Shown here: positions 6,560 through 18,779 of the stretch, in pieces
Layout of the letters: each line of letters begins with the position of its first letter
Numbering within the stretch: the stretch's first letter is position 1
NCBI GenBank assembly: GCA_963739435.1
Contig: CAVUAN010000009.1
Coordinates: 124,001-188,000, forward strand
Origin: CAVUAN01 sp963739435
Lineage (GTDB): Bacteria; Acidobacteriota; Thermoanaerobaculia; UBA5066; Gp7-AA6
Reading direction: 5' to 3'
DNA length: 64,000 nt
Program-made: the position numbers and the translations under genes
Notes under the pieces: model-generated
Seen by the model: only the letters and a program-made list of their open reading frames with translations
Told to the model about the DNA's origin: nothing
Databases searched by the model: none

Positions 6560-7984
6560 GTGGGCAAGACGGGCCGGAAGGCGCGGCCGAAGCGGACATC
6601 CGACGCTCCCCGCGTGATCGTCCTCGCGGCGGGCGAGGGAACGCGGATGCGGTCGACGGTTCCCAAGGTCCTGCACCGTGTCGCGGGGCGCACGCTCCTC
6701 GAAGCGGTGCTCGACGCCGCGGCGCCTCTCAACGCCAGCCAGACGGTGGTCGTGCTCGGGGCGGGGCGGGAGCAGGTCCACGCCGCGCTTTCGGGACGCG
6801 CCGTCGAGACCGTCGTCCAGGATCCTCCTCGCGGCACGGGCGATGCCGTGCGGACGGCTCTCCCGGCGCTGTCGGCCGGAGCCGGGCCGGTGCTCGTCCT
6901 CTCGGGCGACACGCCGCTCATCCTTCCGGAGACCCTGGCGCGGCTCGTCGCGCGCCAAGCCGAGGGCCAGCTGGCGGCCGTGTTTCTGTCCTTTCGGCCT
7001 CCCGAGCCAGGCGACTTCGGCCGCGTCGTGCGAGACCGTTCCGGGCGCGTCCGCGCGATCGTGGAAGCTCGCAACGCTTCGGCGAAGGAACGGCGGATCG
7101 GCGAGGTCAACGGGGGCGTCTATTGCTTCGAGGCGAAGGCCCTGGAGCGCGCCGTCAAGGGCTTGCGCGAGAACAAGGCCGCCCGCGAGACGTACCTGAC
7201 CGACGCCGTCGCGGCGCTCTGCGCCGATGGGCTCGCCGTGGAAGCCATCGCAGCCGACGATTGGCGTGAAGCCTGGGGCATCAACACGCGGCGCGACCTC
7301 GCGGTGGCCGAGGAGATCGAGCGGCGGCGGTCTCTCGACCGGGCCCTCGATGCGGGAGTCACTGTCGTCGATCCTTCGACGACGCGAATCGGCCCGCGCG
7401 TGACGCTCGAGCCGGACGTCGTGCTGCACCCTTTCGTGTCCCTGGAAGGCTCGACGCGGATTGCCGAAGGCTGCGAGGTGTTCTCCTTCACGCGCATCGC
7501 CGATTCGACCCTGGCGCCGCGGGCTTCCGTCGGGCCGCACTGCGACGTCGAGGGGGCTTCCGTGGGCGAGCGCGCGCGGGTGGGCCCGTACGCCCGGCTG
7601 CGGCCGGGAACGGTTCTCGAGGAGGACGTGCGGGTGGGCAACTTCGTCGAGACGAAGCAGGCTGTCTTGAGGCGGGGGGTCAAAGCGCTGCACCTTTCCT
7701 ACCTGGGTGACACGGAGATCGGAGCCGATGCCAATATCGGCGCCGGTGTCATCACCTGCAACTACGACGGTGTGAACAAGCACCGGACTTCGATCGGGGC
7801 GGGCGCCTTCATCGGAAGCGACTCGCAGCTCGTCGCCCCCGTCTCAGTCGGCCCGGGCGCCTACGTGGGCGCCGGGTCGACCATCACGGAAGACGTGCCC
7901 GAAGGAGCGCTCGCCCTGACCCGCGCGCCCCTGCAGATCAAGCCGGGCTGGGCCGCCCGGCGCAAAGCCCGCAAATCGGAGTAA
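6560..7984 (+). CDS. glmU: Bifunctional UDP-GlcNAc pyrophosphorylase / glucosamine-1-phosphate acetyltransferase
   Basis: A 474-residue cytoplasmic enzyme making UDP-N-acetylglucosamine for peptidoglycan and lipid A. The N-terminal uridylyltransferase domain has LAAGEGTRM (residues 22-30) with Lys36, then QDPPRGTGDAV and LSGDTPLI. The C-terminal half is a left-handed beta-helix of hexapeptide turns, with the acetyl-CoA site block GAGVITCNYDGVNKHRT. The length matches the family. Translation starts at GTG 6560; a GTG at 6614 would remove the first strand. The gene precedes glmS by 54 bases, so two successive steps of the amino-sugar pathway are adjacent. Confidence 0.95.
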   Translation: MGKTGRKARPKRTSDAPRVIVLAAGEGTRMRSTVPKVLHRVAGRTLLEAVLDAAAPLNASQTVVVLGAGREQVHAALSGRAVETVVQDPPRGTGDAVRTALPALSAGAGPVLVLSGDTPLILPETLARLVARQAEGQLAAVFLSFRPPEPGDFGRVVRDRSGRVRAIVEARNASAKERRIGEVNGGVYCFEAKALERAVKGLRENKAARETYLTDAVAALCADGLAVEAIAADDWREAWGINTRRDLAVAEEIERRRSLDRALDAGVTVVDPSTTRIGPRVTLEPDVVLHPFVSLEGSTRIAEGCEVFSFTRIADSTLAPRASVGPHCDVEGASVGERARVGPYARLRPGTVLEEDVRVGNFVETKQAVLRRGVKALHLSYLGDTEIGADANIGAGVITCNYDGVNKHRTSIGAGAFIGSDSQLVAPVSVGPGAYVGAGSTITEDVPEGALALTRAPLQIKPGWAARRKARKSE

Positions 7985-8038
7985 TCTCGTCCCTTCGCCA
8001 TGAAATCGGAACGAACGACCGGGGACACTTAACCTCCC

Positions 8039-9865
<1,827 letters not shown>

Positions 9866-9871
9866 GGGGGA

Positions 9872-9963
9872 ATTGAATCATTGGTTCATTGACTCATTGA
9901 CGCATCCACCTATTGAGCTCAATGGATCCATGAATCAATGATTCAATGAATCAATGGATCAAT
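9872..9963. repeat. Octanucleotide inverted repeat array (ATTGANTC units)
   Basis: Left arm: ATTGAATC, ATTGGTTC, ATTGACTC, ATTGACGC (9872-9903). Right arm: GGATCCAT, GAATCAAT, GATTCAAT, GAATCAAT, GGATCAAT (9924-9963). At the centre is a perfect 12-base palindrome, ATTGAGCTCAAT (9912-9923). The array is AT-rich against its surroundings and fills the gap between glmS and the helicase gene. Its last two units contain the helicase start codon. Confidence 0.9.
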
Positions 9964-12120
9964 CTTCTCCCTCTTTGACAGGACTGAACGCCGAGCAGCG
10001 CGAGGCGGTCTTGCATGGCAAGGGGCCTCTCCTGGTCCTGGCCGGCGCTGGATCCGGCAAGACGCGGGTCATCACGCACCGCCTGGCGCGGCTGATCGAG
10101 ACGGGCGCCGACCCGCGCGCGATCGCTTCGGTCACGTTCACGAACAAGGCCGCTGCCGAGATGCGCGGGCGGGCGGAGAAGCTGATCGGAGGGGCCGCCC
10201 GGCTGCCCTTCGTGGGGACGTTTCACTCCTGGGCGCTGCGGCTGCTGCGGCGCCACGCCGCGGCGGCCAACCTGTCTCCGCGCTTTTCGATCGCCGACTC
10301 GGCCGATCAGCTCGCGCTCGTCAAGGAGGCGATGGGGGAGCTCGGCCTCTCGGATCAGGTCCTGTCCCCGGGAGCCGTGCGCAGCCGCATCTCGCAGGCC
10401 AAGAACGCCCTCGTGTCCGCCCAGCGGTTCGAAACGACCGAGACGGATTTTGCCGGGGAACGCATCGCCCGCGTTTACGTCCTGTACGAGAAGAAGCTCG
10501 CTGCCGCCGGGGCCGTCGACTTCGACGACCTGATCGTGCGGGCCGTGCGCCTGCTCGAGGCTCGGCCCGACATCCTCGCCGCCGAGCGCCGCCGCGTGCG
10601 GCACCTGCTGATCGACGAGTACCAGGACACGAACACGTCGCAGGACGCGCTCGTGAAGCTCTTCGGAGAGGGCGCGGACTCGCTCTGCGCCGTGGGCGAC
10701 GAGGACCAGTCGATCTACCGCTGGCGGGGCGCCGAGATCGAGCACATCCTGCGATTCGACACCGACTTTCCGGGCGCGAAGATCGTCGCCCTCGAGCAGA
10801 ACTACCGCTCGACGGCGAAGATCCTGGCCGCGGCCGCCGCCCTCGTCGCTAACAACCGGCGGCGGCGCCCGAAGACGCTGCGCGCCGACCGGGGCGAGGG
10901 AGCGCTTGTGCGCCTCTGGCGGTTCGACGAGGACCGCTCGGAGGCGGAGGCCGTCGCCCGGTCGATCGAGGAGGGACAGCGTCCGGCCGGCGACGTGGCC
11001 GTGCTCTACCGCACGAACGCCCAGTCCCGATCGTTCGAAGAGGAGCTCGTGCGCCGCAAGATCCCGTACCGCGTCGTGGGCGGCATGAAGTTCTACGACC
11101 GCGCCGAGGTCAAGGACGCCCTCGCTTACCTGCGCCTGTCCGTCCGTCCCGAGGACGACCTCGCCTTTCGGCGCGTCGTCAACGTTCCCGCTCGAGGCAT
11201 CGGAGCCGCGACGCTCGAGCTGCTGGCCGGGGCGGCGCGGCAGTCGGGCAAGTCCTTTTGGGAGGCCTCCGGCTCGCCCGTGCCGGGCCTGGCCGAGCGA
11301 GCCCGGACTGCCCTCGCACGGTTCCGCGCGATCGTCGAGGATCTCCGTGAGAAGGCGCAGACCTATTCGCCTTCGGCTCTCCTCGATCACCTGCTGGCCT
11401 CGACCGGCTACGCGGCGCTCTACGAGACCTCGACGGACCCGGAGGACGAGGCCAGGAGGGACAACCTCCGGGAGCTCCTGTCGTCGGCCGAGGAGTTCGA
11501 GCGATCGAACGAAGAAGGCGCCAGCGTGACGGACTATCTCGACGCCGTCTCGCTCGCGACCGACGCCGACGCGGCCGCCGCCTCCGGCGCGGCACCGGTC
11601 ACGCTCTCGACGCTGCACGCCGCCAAGGGTCTCGAGTTTCCGGCGGTCTTCGTGGTCGGCCTCGAGGAGGGGTATCTGCCGCACGGCGAGTCGCAGGAGG
11701 ACGAGGACGAGCTCGAGGAGGAGCGGCGCCTGCTCTACGTCGGCATGACGCGCGCCAAAGACGAGCTGACGCTGACGCATGCCGACCGCCGGCTCGTCTA
11801 CGGCCGCGTGCAGCTGCGAAGCCCCTCGCGCTTCCTCGAGGAGCTGCCGCGCGAGGCGCTCGAGGAGACGTTTGCCGCGCCGCGCCGGCGCGCTTTCGCT
11901 CCGTTCGAGCGACGACGGCCCCACGATCTTCCGGCGGGACCCCGTGCCCGAGCCGTCGCGGCCCCTGGCCCGCGGCAAGCGGGTCCGCCACCCCCGCTAC
12001 GGCTACGGCGTCATTCTGGCCGAGGAGGGCAGCGGCGAGGAGACCCGCCTGACGGTCTACTTCGACCGCGCCGGCAAGAAGAAGTTCGTCGCGCGCTACG
12101 CCGACCTGACGCCGGCGTGA
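9954..12120 (+). CDS. pcrA: ATP-dependent DNA helicase PcrA/UvrD (one frameshift)
   Basis: A superfamily 1A 3'-5' helicase for repair and replication restart, about 721 residues once one break is bridged. Walker A GAGSGKTR is at residues 31-38 and Walker B DEYQD starts at 221. Motifs VGDEDQSIYRWRGA, EQNYRST, STLHAAKGLEF and LLYVGMTRAK are all intact. Near 11.90-11.92 kb the frame must move by one base to read the usual C-terminal Tudor-like domain (LARGKRVRHPRYGYGVI to the stop at 12120). One extra base in a G/C run would explain this. The initiation ATG lies inside the octamer repeat, which therefore encodes the first residues. Confidence 0.85.
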
Positions 12121-12123
12121 GAG

Positions 12124-12224
12124 CTCCCTCTCCGCCACGGGAGAGGGGAGGGGTGAGGCGGGAAGCTATTGCCGAGGCGCTTGTTCGCCCCTCACGCCTG
12201 GCCCTGCTCGCCGGAGGCAGAGGG
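12124..12224. repeat. CTCTCCC/GGGAGAGG palindromic repeat, composite copy 1
   Basis: Two imperfect hairpins face each other. The first is CTCCCTCTCC...GGGAGAGGGGAGGGGTGAGG (12124-12158). The second is an inverted, diverged copy with CCCCTCAC and CGGAGGCAGAGGG (12187-12224). The arrangement matches 51499-51615. It follows the helicase stop and faces the converging pgeF gene. Related palindromes are widespread in high-GC bacteria. Confidence 0.75.
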
Positions 12225-12248
12225 CCGCCCTAGGCGCCGAAAACGTCC

Positions 12249-12967
12249 TCACAATCGCGCCACCAGCGCGATCATCCGTCCCGCCGCCTCGCCGTCCCGG
12301 CGGTAGCTCGCGAACTTGTCGCCGCCGCACTTCGTGCAGGCCGGATGGATGGAGATGGACTCGCGGGGCACGCCGGCCGCCTCGAGCTGCGCGGCGTTGA
12401 CGAAGCGAGGTCGAGGAGGAACTTGCCGTTGCAGAAGGGGCGCGCGAATTCGCCCGCAAAGTGCGCGGCCACGTCGCCGCCGACCTCGTAGCAGCAGGCC
12501 CGAATCGAGGGGCCGATCCACGCCCGGACGTCGAAGGGAAAAGAGCCGAGGTTGGTGAGGGCTTCGACAGCCGCGCCCGCGGCGTTCTTTGCCGAGCCGC
12601 GCCAGCCCGCGTGCGCGATGCCGATGCCCCCCGGAGCCGAGAGCACGATCGGGACGCAGTCGGCGGTCTGAACGACGAGGGCCACGCGCGAATAGTCCGT
12701 CACGAGGATGTCCCGTTCGCCGGCGTCCGCCACGGTGCCGGGTCTCGGGAGCTTGCGCACGGTCTCGGCCTGCGTGCCGTGGACCTGGGTCGCCCTCACG
12801 ATCGGGAGGTGCCCGACGCCGAGTGCCGCGGCAAACTTTTGAGCGAGGTACGAGGTCGGCGAGGGCTCCTCGGTCGGCGCCACGCCGCGCCCCGAGAACG
12901 CCACGACGAGTCCCTCCGGCATCGGATCGGGCCGAAACGCGCGCTTCGATCCGAGGAACTCCTCCAC
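12249..12967 (-). CDS. pgeF: PgeF/YfiH multicopper-oxidase-fold nucleoside phosphorylase (one frameshift)
   Basis: About 239 residues. The family (YfiH, YlmD, human LACC1) is a purine nucleoside phosphorylase/deaminase also linked to removal of wrong peptidoglycan residues. Visible zinc and active-site blocks are ATQVHGTQA, QTADCVPIVL and GIAHAGWRG. The C-terminal signature CTKCGGDKFASYRRDG is present in another frame, so one frameshift lies near 12.41 kb, after FLLDLAS. A loss of about four bases in a GCGC run would restore a family-like DLARFVNAAQL. The start is the GTG at 12967, with GGAG-type sequence just inside. The gene is divergent from gatB. Confidence 0.8.
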
Positions 12968-13008
12968 CCATCCCGTTGGTCACCGAGCTGATTGTACGGG
13001 GAGCGTGA

Positions 13009-13014
13009 TAAAAT
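13009..13014 (+). promoter_or_regulatory. -10 box of gatB, probable leaderless start
   Basis: TAAAAT lies six bases before the GTG at 13021 and no Shine-Dalgarno is present. On the other strand TACAAT (12996-12991) could serve pgeF. Confidence 0.45.
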
Positions 13015-13020
13015 TCCGCG

Positions 13021-14513
13021 GTGTCCCTCCTCGAAACGCCTGCAAAGACGCGGGTTTTCCCGGTCATCGGCCTGGAAGTCCACGCCCAGCTCCAGACGAA
13101 ATCGAAGATCTTCTGCCCCTGCGCGGTGACGGTGGGGGCGCCGCCCAATTCCGCCACCTGCCCCGTCTGCCTCGGATTCCCCGGCACGCTGCCGGTGCTC
13201 AACCGACAGGCCGTGACGCTGGCGATGCGCCTGGCGCTGGCCGTCGGCGCGAAGATCCATGATGTCTCGGTCTTCGCCCGGAAGAACTACTTCTACCCGG
13301 ACCTGCCCAAGGGCTACCAGATCAGCCAGTACGACAAGCCCTTTGCGACCGGCGGCGCGATCGCGATCGACACGCCCGCGGGGGAGAAGACGATCCGCCT
13401 CGTGCGCGCTCACCTCGAGGAGGATGCCGGCAAGTCGCTTCACGACACGCCGTTCGCCGACGTTCCGTCCAACGTCTCGCTCGTGGACTGGAACCGCGCG
13501 GGCGTGCCCCTGGTCGAGATCGTGAGCGAGCCCGAGATCCGGTCGCCCGAGGAGGCCGCGGCCTATCTGACGGAGCTGCGGCGCCTCCTGCGCTACACCG
13601 GCGTGTCCGACGGCGACATGGAGAAGGGCAACCTGCGCTGCGACGCCAACGTCTCGATCCGCGCCTCCGAGGACGCTCCGCTTTCGACCCGGGTCGAGAT
13701 CAAGAACCTGAACTCCATCCGGTTCGTGGCCAAGGCGCTCGAGCACGAGATCGAGCGGCAGGCCGCGGTCCTGGAGCGGGGAGAGAAGGTCGTCCTGGAG
13801 ACGCGGCTGTGGGACGCGGCGGCGGGCCGCACCGTCGCGATGCGCTCGAAGGAAGAAGCCCACGACTACCGCTATTTTCCGGAGCCGGACCTCTCGCCCC
13901 TTGTCGTCGACGAGGCCTGGAGAGCCGAGGCGGCGAAGAGCCTGCCGGAGCTGCCGCGCGCCCGGCGCGCCCGCTTCCTGACGCAGTACGCCCTGGCCCC
14001 GGCCGACGCCGAGACGCTCGTCTCCGCCCGGGAGCTGGCCGACTATTTCGAGGCCGTCGCGGCGGAGGTGCCGCCGAAGCTCGCCGCCAACTGGGTGACG
14101 GGCGAAGTCCTGCGCTGGATGAAGGAGACGAAGGTCTCGCCGGAGGACGCGCAGTCCTTCCCGGTCACGCCCGGCGCGCCTCGCGGGCCTCCTCCGCCTT
14201 CTCGACAAGGGCGAGGTCTCCGCAGCCTCGGCCAAGGAGGTCTTTGCCGAGATGCTCACGTCGGCCGACGGCGCTGCGGCGATCGTCGCCAGGAAAGGGC
14301 TCGGCAGGATCCAGGACGCGGGAGCGCTCGAGGCTGCGGTTGCCGAGATCGTCGCCGCCAACCCGTCGCAGGTGGCCCTCTATCGGTCGGGCAAGACGCA
14401 GACGTTCGGCTGGTTCGTGGGGCAGGTCATGAAGAAGACCGGCGGCCGGGCCGATCCGGCGGCCCTGCGCGAGGCGCTCGCGCGGGCGCTCGGTGGAGCT
14501 CCCGTCGCCGTGA
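13021..14513 (+). CDS. gatB: Asp-tRNA(Asn)/Glu-tRNA(Gln) amidotransferase subunit B (frameshifted)
   Basis: GatB, kinase subunit of the GatCAB complex that corrects mischarged Glu-tRNA(Gln) or Asp-tRNA(Asn). It has FPVIGLEVHAQL, the zinc-site region CPCAVTVG...CPVCLGFPG, YFYPDLPKGYQISQ, HLEEDAGKS, DWNRAGVPLVEIVSEP and HDYRYFPEPDL. Near 14.17 kb the frame moves by one base to keep the tRNA-binding tail (ARLAGLLRLLDKGEVSAAS, then SGKTQTFGWFVGQVMKKTGG). In that second frame no stop precedes ftsE. A further one-base shift would end it at the TGA 14511-14513, which overlaps the ftsE GTG. The end given is therefore provisional. Confidence 0.85.
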
Positions 14514-15229
14514 TCCAGCTCTTTCGCGTCACGAAGGACTACGGGCGCTTCCGCCATGCGCTGACGGACATCAGCTGCACGATCGAGCGGGGAGAGTTCG
14601 TCTTCCTGACGGGCCCCTCCGGCGCCGGCAAGTCCACGTTCCTGAAGCTGCTCTTCCGCGACGAGGCGCCGACCTCCGGACAGATCATCGTCAACGGCCG
14701 CAACATCGGCGTTCTGCCCGACGCGCAGGTGCCCTACTTCCGGCGCACGATCGGCGTCGTCTTCCAGGACTTCAAGCTGATCGGCCGCAAGAGCGTCTTC
14801 GAGAACATCGCGTTCGTCCAGAACGTGCTCGGGCTGCCGCGCGCGGAGCAGAAGCGCCGGGCCTACCATGTCTTGAAGCGCGTCGGCCTGCACCACCAGA
14901 TGAACGCCTACCCGGGGGAGCTGTCGGGCGGCGAGCAGCAGCGCATCGCGATCGCGCGGGCGATCGTCAACGAGCCGACCCTGCTTCTGGCCGACGAGCC
15001 GACGGGCAACCTCGATCCCATGCTCGCCGAGGAGATCATGCGTCTTTTCGGCGAGATCAACATCCGGGGCACGACCGTCCTCGTCGCGACCCACGACTTC
15101 GAGCTGATCCGCCGGATGGGCAAGCGCGTCCTGACCCTCGAGCGCGGCCGCCTCCGCGACAAGGTGCCCGTGTCCCGGGCCGAGGCGCCGGCCCTCGTGC
15201 GGGAAGCGCCGTTTCTGCCGCTGGGATAG
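14510..15229 (+). CDS. ftsE: Cell-division ATP-binding protein FtsE
   Basis: A 239-residue ABC ATPase that works with FtsX at the septum to switch on periplasmic peptidoglycan hydrolases. It begins VIQLFRVTKDYG, close to the FtsE consensus. Walker A is GPSGAGKST (about residues 35-43), the signature is LSGGEQQR and Walker B is LLLADEPTGNLD. It has a Q-loop VVFQDFKLI and a switch His in ATHDFE. The GTG start at 14510 has GGTGGAG 11 bases upstream and overlaps a TGA in the gatB direction. As read, the gatB tail continues in frame into ftsE. ftsX starts six bases after it. Confidence 0.9.
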   Translation: MIQLFRVTKDYGRFRHALTDISCTIERGEFVFLTGPSGAGKSTFLKLLFRDEAPTSGQIIVNGRNIGVLPDAQVPYFRRTIGVVFQDFKLIGRKSVFENIAFVQNVLGLPRAEQKRRAYHVLKRVGLHHQMNAYPGELSGGEQQRIAIARAIVNEPTLLLADEPTGNLDPMLAEEIMRLFGEINIRGTTVLVATHDFELIRRMGKRVLTLERGRLRDKVPVSRAEAPALVREAPFLPLG

Positions 15230-15235
15230 AGCGAG

Positions 15236-16109
15236 GTGCCCAAGGCGCGTTACGTCCTCGGCGAAGCCTGGTCGATCGCCCGCAGCGGGCCTCGCCAGAC
15301 GGCCATGGCCGTCCTCCTCGTGGCGCTGTCGCTCTACGTGCCGGGTCTTCTCGTCCTGCTCGCGGGCAACGTCGCGCGGGTCACGGGCTCGGGCGAGGGA
15401 GCGCCGGCTGTCGTGGTCACGCTCGAGGAGTCGGCCGACGCGAAGGCCGTGGCCGAGCGCCTCGGCGCCGATGCCCGGGTCGCCAGGGCGACGATCGTCG
15501 ATTCCGCCGCGGCGCTCGAGCGCTTCCGGCGCGCCTACCCGGACCTGGGCGCGGCGCTGTCGGAGCTCAAGGAGGCGCCCTTCCCGACCACCCTCGAGGT
15601 GGGACTCAAGCCCAGCGCGTCCTCGGGGCTCCGGCGTGCAGATCGCGACGGCTGCCCGCGCCTGGCCGGGTGTCGAGGCGGCGGAATCCGAGGAGGAGTA
15701 CGGCCGCCGGTTTTCCGACGCCGTGCGCCTGCTGCGGGGAGCGGGCCTGTTCCTCGGCTTCGTTCTGGTCGCCGCCGCGGTTCTCTCGGTGGCCTCGGCG
15801 ATCCGGCTCGCTCTCGACCTGCACCGCGACGAAATCGAGATCATGCGCCTGATGGGGGCGACCGAGTCCGCCATCCGGGCGCCGTTCTGGCTGCACGCCT
15901 CGGCCGAGGGCCTCGTCGGCGGGCTGCTTGCGCTCGGTCTGCTCTACGCAACTTACCGGGGCGCGACGCGGTCCTCGCCATCTCACCGCATCCCGTCCTC
16001 GCCCAGTTCTGGTCGGCCTTCCTCGACGGCCCCACCTCCGCCGCCATCCCCCTCCTCGGCATCACCGCGGGGTTCCTCGGGAGCCTACTGTCGTTGGGCG
16101 AAGAAGTAG
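15236..16109 (+). CDS. ftsX: Cell-division permease FtsX (frameshifted)
   Basis: Partner of FtsE with four membrane helices and an extracytoplasmic domain, about 290 residues after repair. The N-terminal part has RQTAMAVLLVALSLYVPGLLVLL as helix one, then the periplasmic ECD (VVVTLEESADAKAVAERL; APFPTTLEVGLK). The middle continues in a second frame (VEAAESEEEYGRRFSDAVRLL and DLHRDEIEIMRLMGATESAI). The last helices return to the first frame (FLDGPTSAAIPLLGITAGFLGSLL). A final shift gives a basic C-terminus ending at 16109. Breaks fall near 15.62, 15.96 and 16.10 kb. The net length change (+1 base) gives a normal FtsX size. The GTG start at 15236 is six bases after ftsE. Confidence 0.8.
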
Positions 16110-17146
16110 GTCGAGGTCTGGCCTCAGCCCGACATCCGGCTCTCCCAGTAGCCGGGCGAAGCCCTCCCAACCCCTGACGTTTTCGCAGACGACCTTGATG
16201 GCGGAGGTCAGGGGCACGGCCAGGATGGCTCCGGGCACTCCCCAGAGGAGGCCCCAGAAGATGAAGGCCACCATGACGGAGAGGGGGAAGAGGCGCACCT
16301 TGTTGCCCACGATGAAGGGCGTCAGGACGTTGCCCTCGAGGAACTGCAGCGGGATGTAGAGCAGGAGCACGAAGATCGCCTTGCGCATGTCGTACTGGAA
16401 GTAGGCCACGGCCACGGCCGGGATCGTCGAGAAGATCACGCCCACGTAGGGCAGCAGGATGGCGAGGCCGGCGATCGGCCCGAGGATGTAGTAGTAGTTG
16501 ACGCCCAGGATCATCAGCCCGATCGTCGTGAAGGCGGCCATGATGAGCACGACGAACGAGATGCCGACGGCGTAGTCGGTCATCGTGCGGGAGACGGCCT
16601 TCGTGACGTGCCGGCCCCCCAGGCGCGGATTGCGCGCCAGGATTCCTTCGAGGACGCGGGCGAACTTCTCCCGGTCCTTCAGCATGAAGAAGGTCAGGAA
16701 GGGGACCGTGGCCGCGTAGAGGAGGAACTCCAGCGTCTGGCCGACCTGCGCCACGAACGCCCTCGTCGCTGGCGAGGGAAGATTCGGCCAGCTTCACCTC
16801 GCGCACCGGGCGCGGCTCCTCGGGCAGGATGCTGCCCCATTGCGCACGCAGCCTGTTGACGAACTCCTGGACCGATGAGAGCAGGTCCCGGATGCGCGTC
16901 TGGTACTTCGGCAGCTCGACGTAGAACTGGTTGATCTGGGCCGTGACGTTGATGACGAGAAGCACGACGGCCCCGATCAACACGAAGAGCAGCAGGAGGA
17001 TCGCCAGGACGCGGGGGAGCCGGGCCCGTCTCGAGCAGGGAGACGAAGGGCCGCATCGCGAGGGCGAGGAAGAGGGCGAAGGCGAACGTGATGAACAGGA
17101 CGCGGCCGTAGTAGAGCAGCGTCACGGTCGCCACGACCGCGAGCAC
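16062..17146 (-). CDS. AI-2E family transporter/permease (frameshifted)
   Basis: About 360 residues with eight predicted helices in the AI-2E (PerM/TqsA) pattern. The first helices VTLLYYGRVLFITFAFALFLALAMRPF are in one frame. The second segment (VLLVINVTAQINQFYVELPKY and a coiled region) is in another. The third holds the family core FLTFFMLKDREKFARVL, VGISFVVLIMAAFTTIGLMILG and LPYVGVIFSTIPAVAVAY. Two single-base insertions near 17.03 and 16.77 kb explain the breaks and give a family-typical length. Its start is uncertain; the GTG at 17146 is the first plausible codon. The C-terminus overlaps the end of convergent ftsX by about 48 bases, unless that end is also shifted. Confidence 0.75.
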
Positions 17147-17209
17147 GGTCAGGCTGACGGCCTCTGCGGGAGCGGCCTCCTGCGGCGTTCGATCCCTGGC
17201 GCTGTGGTC

Positions 17210-17233
17210 AAAAAAGCCCCCTCGGGAGGGGGC
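17210..17233 (-). terminator. Rho-independent terminator of the OmpA gene
   Basis: On the minus strand GCCCCCTC and GAGGGGGC form an eight-base stem around a two-base loop (17233-17216), followed by six T residues (17215-17210). It lies 29 bases after the OmpA stop. Confidence 0.85.
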
Positions 17234-17261
17234 TCGGTTCCTCTTTCGGATACGACCCGGG

Positions 17262-18652
17262 TCACGCTCCCGAGACGAATGTTACGACAATGACAGCGCG
17301 GCGGTTCTTTTCCCGCCCTTCCTTCGTCGCGTTGTCGTAAGCCGGCTCGGCGGATCCCTTCGCCACGATCGTGAGGCGGTTCGGGTCGATCCCGTGGCGG
17401 GTCACGAGGTATTCCTTCGCGGCGTTGGCTCTCTTCTCGGAGATGCCGAGGTTCGCGCCCTCCTTGCCCGAGTTGTCCGTGTACCCCGTGATGACGGCCG
17501 TGGAATTGAGGTCGCTCTTCATGCGCAGGGCGATGCCGTCCAGGATGGCCTTGGCGATGTTTGTGAGGCGGGCGCTCGTGCCGTCGAAGAAGATCTCGTC
17601 ACGCGTGGTTTTCGGGGTCGGCGGCGGAGGGGCCACGGGAGCAGCCGGCGACCGGGGCCGGTCTCGCTGCTTCCGGACTCTCTTTTCTTCCTCGACCGGC
17701 GCCGGCATCGGCGGCGCGGGCTTGGGCTGAGCGACCGGGGCCGGAGGGGCGGGCGGCCAGGCGGCGTACGAGACGCCCACGATGCCGCCCAGGGGCGACG
17801 GTCCCCAGCCGAAGTGGGCGACCTCGTCAATGTTTATGTTGAGGGCGGTGCTGACGGAGAAGCCGGACTTACCGATCCAGAAGCGGGCGCCGGCCGTGAA
17901 CATCGAATAGGCCGGCTCCGAGAAGTCGCCGCCGTCGTAGATATTTCGGTCGATCTCGCTGATGACGTGCAGCAGGTCGGGGAGGATCGGGAGGTCCACG
18001 CCGATCGCGAAACGCAGCTTGTTGGGCACCCTGATGGCTCTGGTCCTGCTGGCCGGAGAGCTGGTAGGACACCATTCCCGTGAAGATGTCCTTGGTGATG
18101 ACGCCGCCCCACTCCCAGTCGGTCCGGCGCGAGTAGATCTTGTCGTTCGTGTTGATCCCGCTCGTTTCGACCGGGATGTAAGCGGCGAGCCAGATACCGA
18201 TGCCGAGGCCCGGCGCGTCCGAGCGACGTGAAGACGTACTTGGTGCCGACGCGGAACTTGTTCGCCTGGTCGGAGACGAAAGGATCGGGGAAGGGGACGC
18301 CGTTGATCGTCCCGCCTTGCCAGCCGCCGCGGCTCTCCCAGCGGGTCAGTCCGCCGCTCGCGAAGATCGACCAGTGGTCCGTTATGCCCAGGCCCAGCGA
18401 GGCCTCGCCGGCCCACTGGTTGTACAGGCGGAACGCCTCGGGGGGGTTCCCGAAGCCATCGAGGTCGCCCGCCATCATCTGGTACTTCCAGGCGTAAATT
18501 CCAAGGGTCAGGGTGCCGGCGAGCGGGCTGTGTGCGGTCGGTATCGTGAAGAGGCCCAGGTCGCCCCCGTTGCTCGTCGCGGTCTGCGCTCGGGAGGCCG
18601 CCGCCACGAGGCACAGCAGCATGGCCAGGAGCGCGGTTCGCGTGGCCTTCAT
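17262..18652 (-). CDS. OmpA-family outer-membrane protein (frameshifted)
   Basis: About 462 residues: a signal peptide (MKATRTALLAMLLCLVAAASRAQ), a beta-barrel-like region with alternating strands (about 30-290), a Pro/Ala-rich linker (APPAPVAQPKPAPPMPAP), and a C-terminal OmpA domain that binds peptidoglycan. The binding-site blocks are TAVITGYTDNSGKEGANLGI and SEKRANAAKEYL. It should anchor the outer membrane to the cell wall. Two single-base insertions, near 18.22 and 18.04 kb, split the barrel into three frames; the repaired length is a multiple of three. ATG 18652 has an AAAGGAG site just upstream. A terminator follows at 17233-17210. Confidence 0.8.
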
Positions 18653-18779
18653 GAACACTCCTTTCGAACGACCCGGAGAAAAAACCAGTCTGCCGAATAG
18701 AATAAGCCAAATCGGGGCAAAATCCAACATCCTTTAGGCGTCCCGGGGCTTAGGGCGGAAGGGCCGAAAAACGGGGTTT

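Noticed and set aside
7986..8038. glmS ribozyme upstream of glmS
   Set aside because: The gap is only about 54 bases and lacks the known core.
11900..16110. Programmed frameshifting in pcrA, gatB or ftsX
   Set aside because: The sites share no slippery sequence or downstream structure and fall in clusters with many other breaks, so base errors are simpler.
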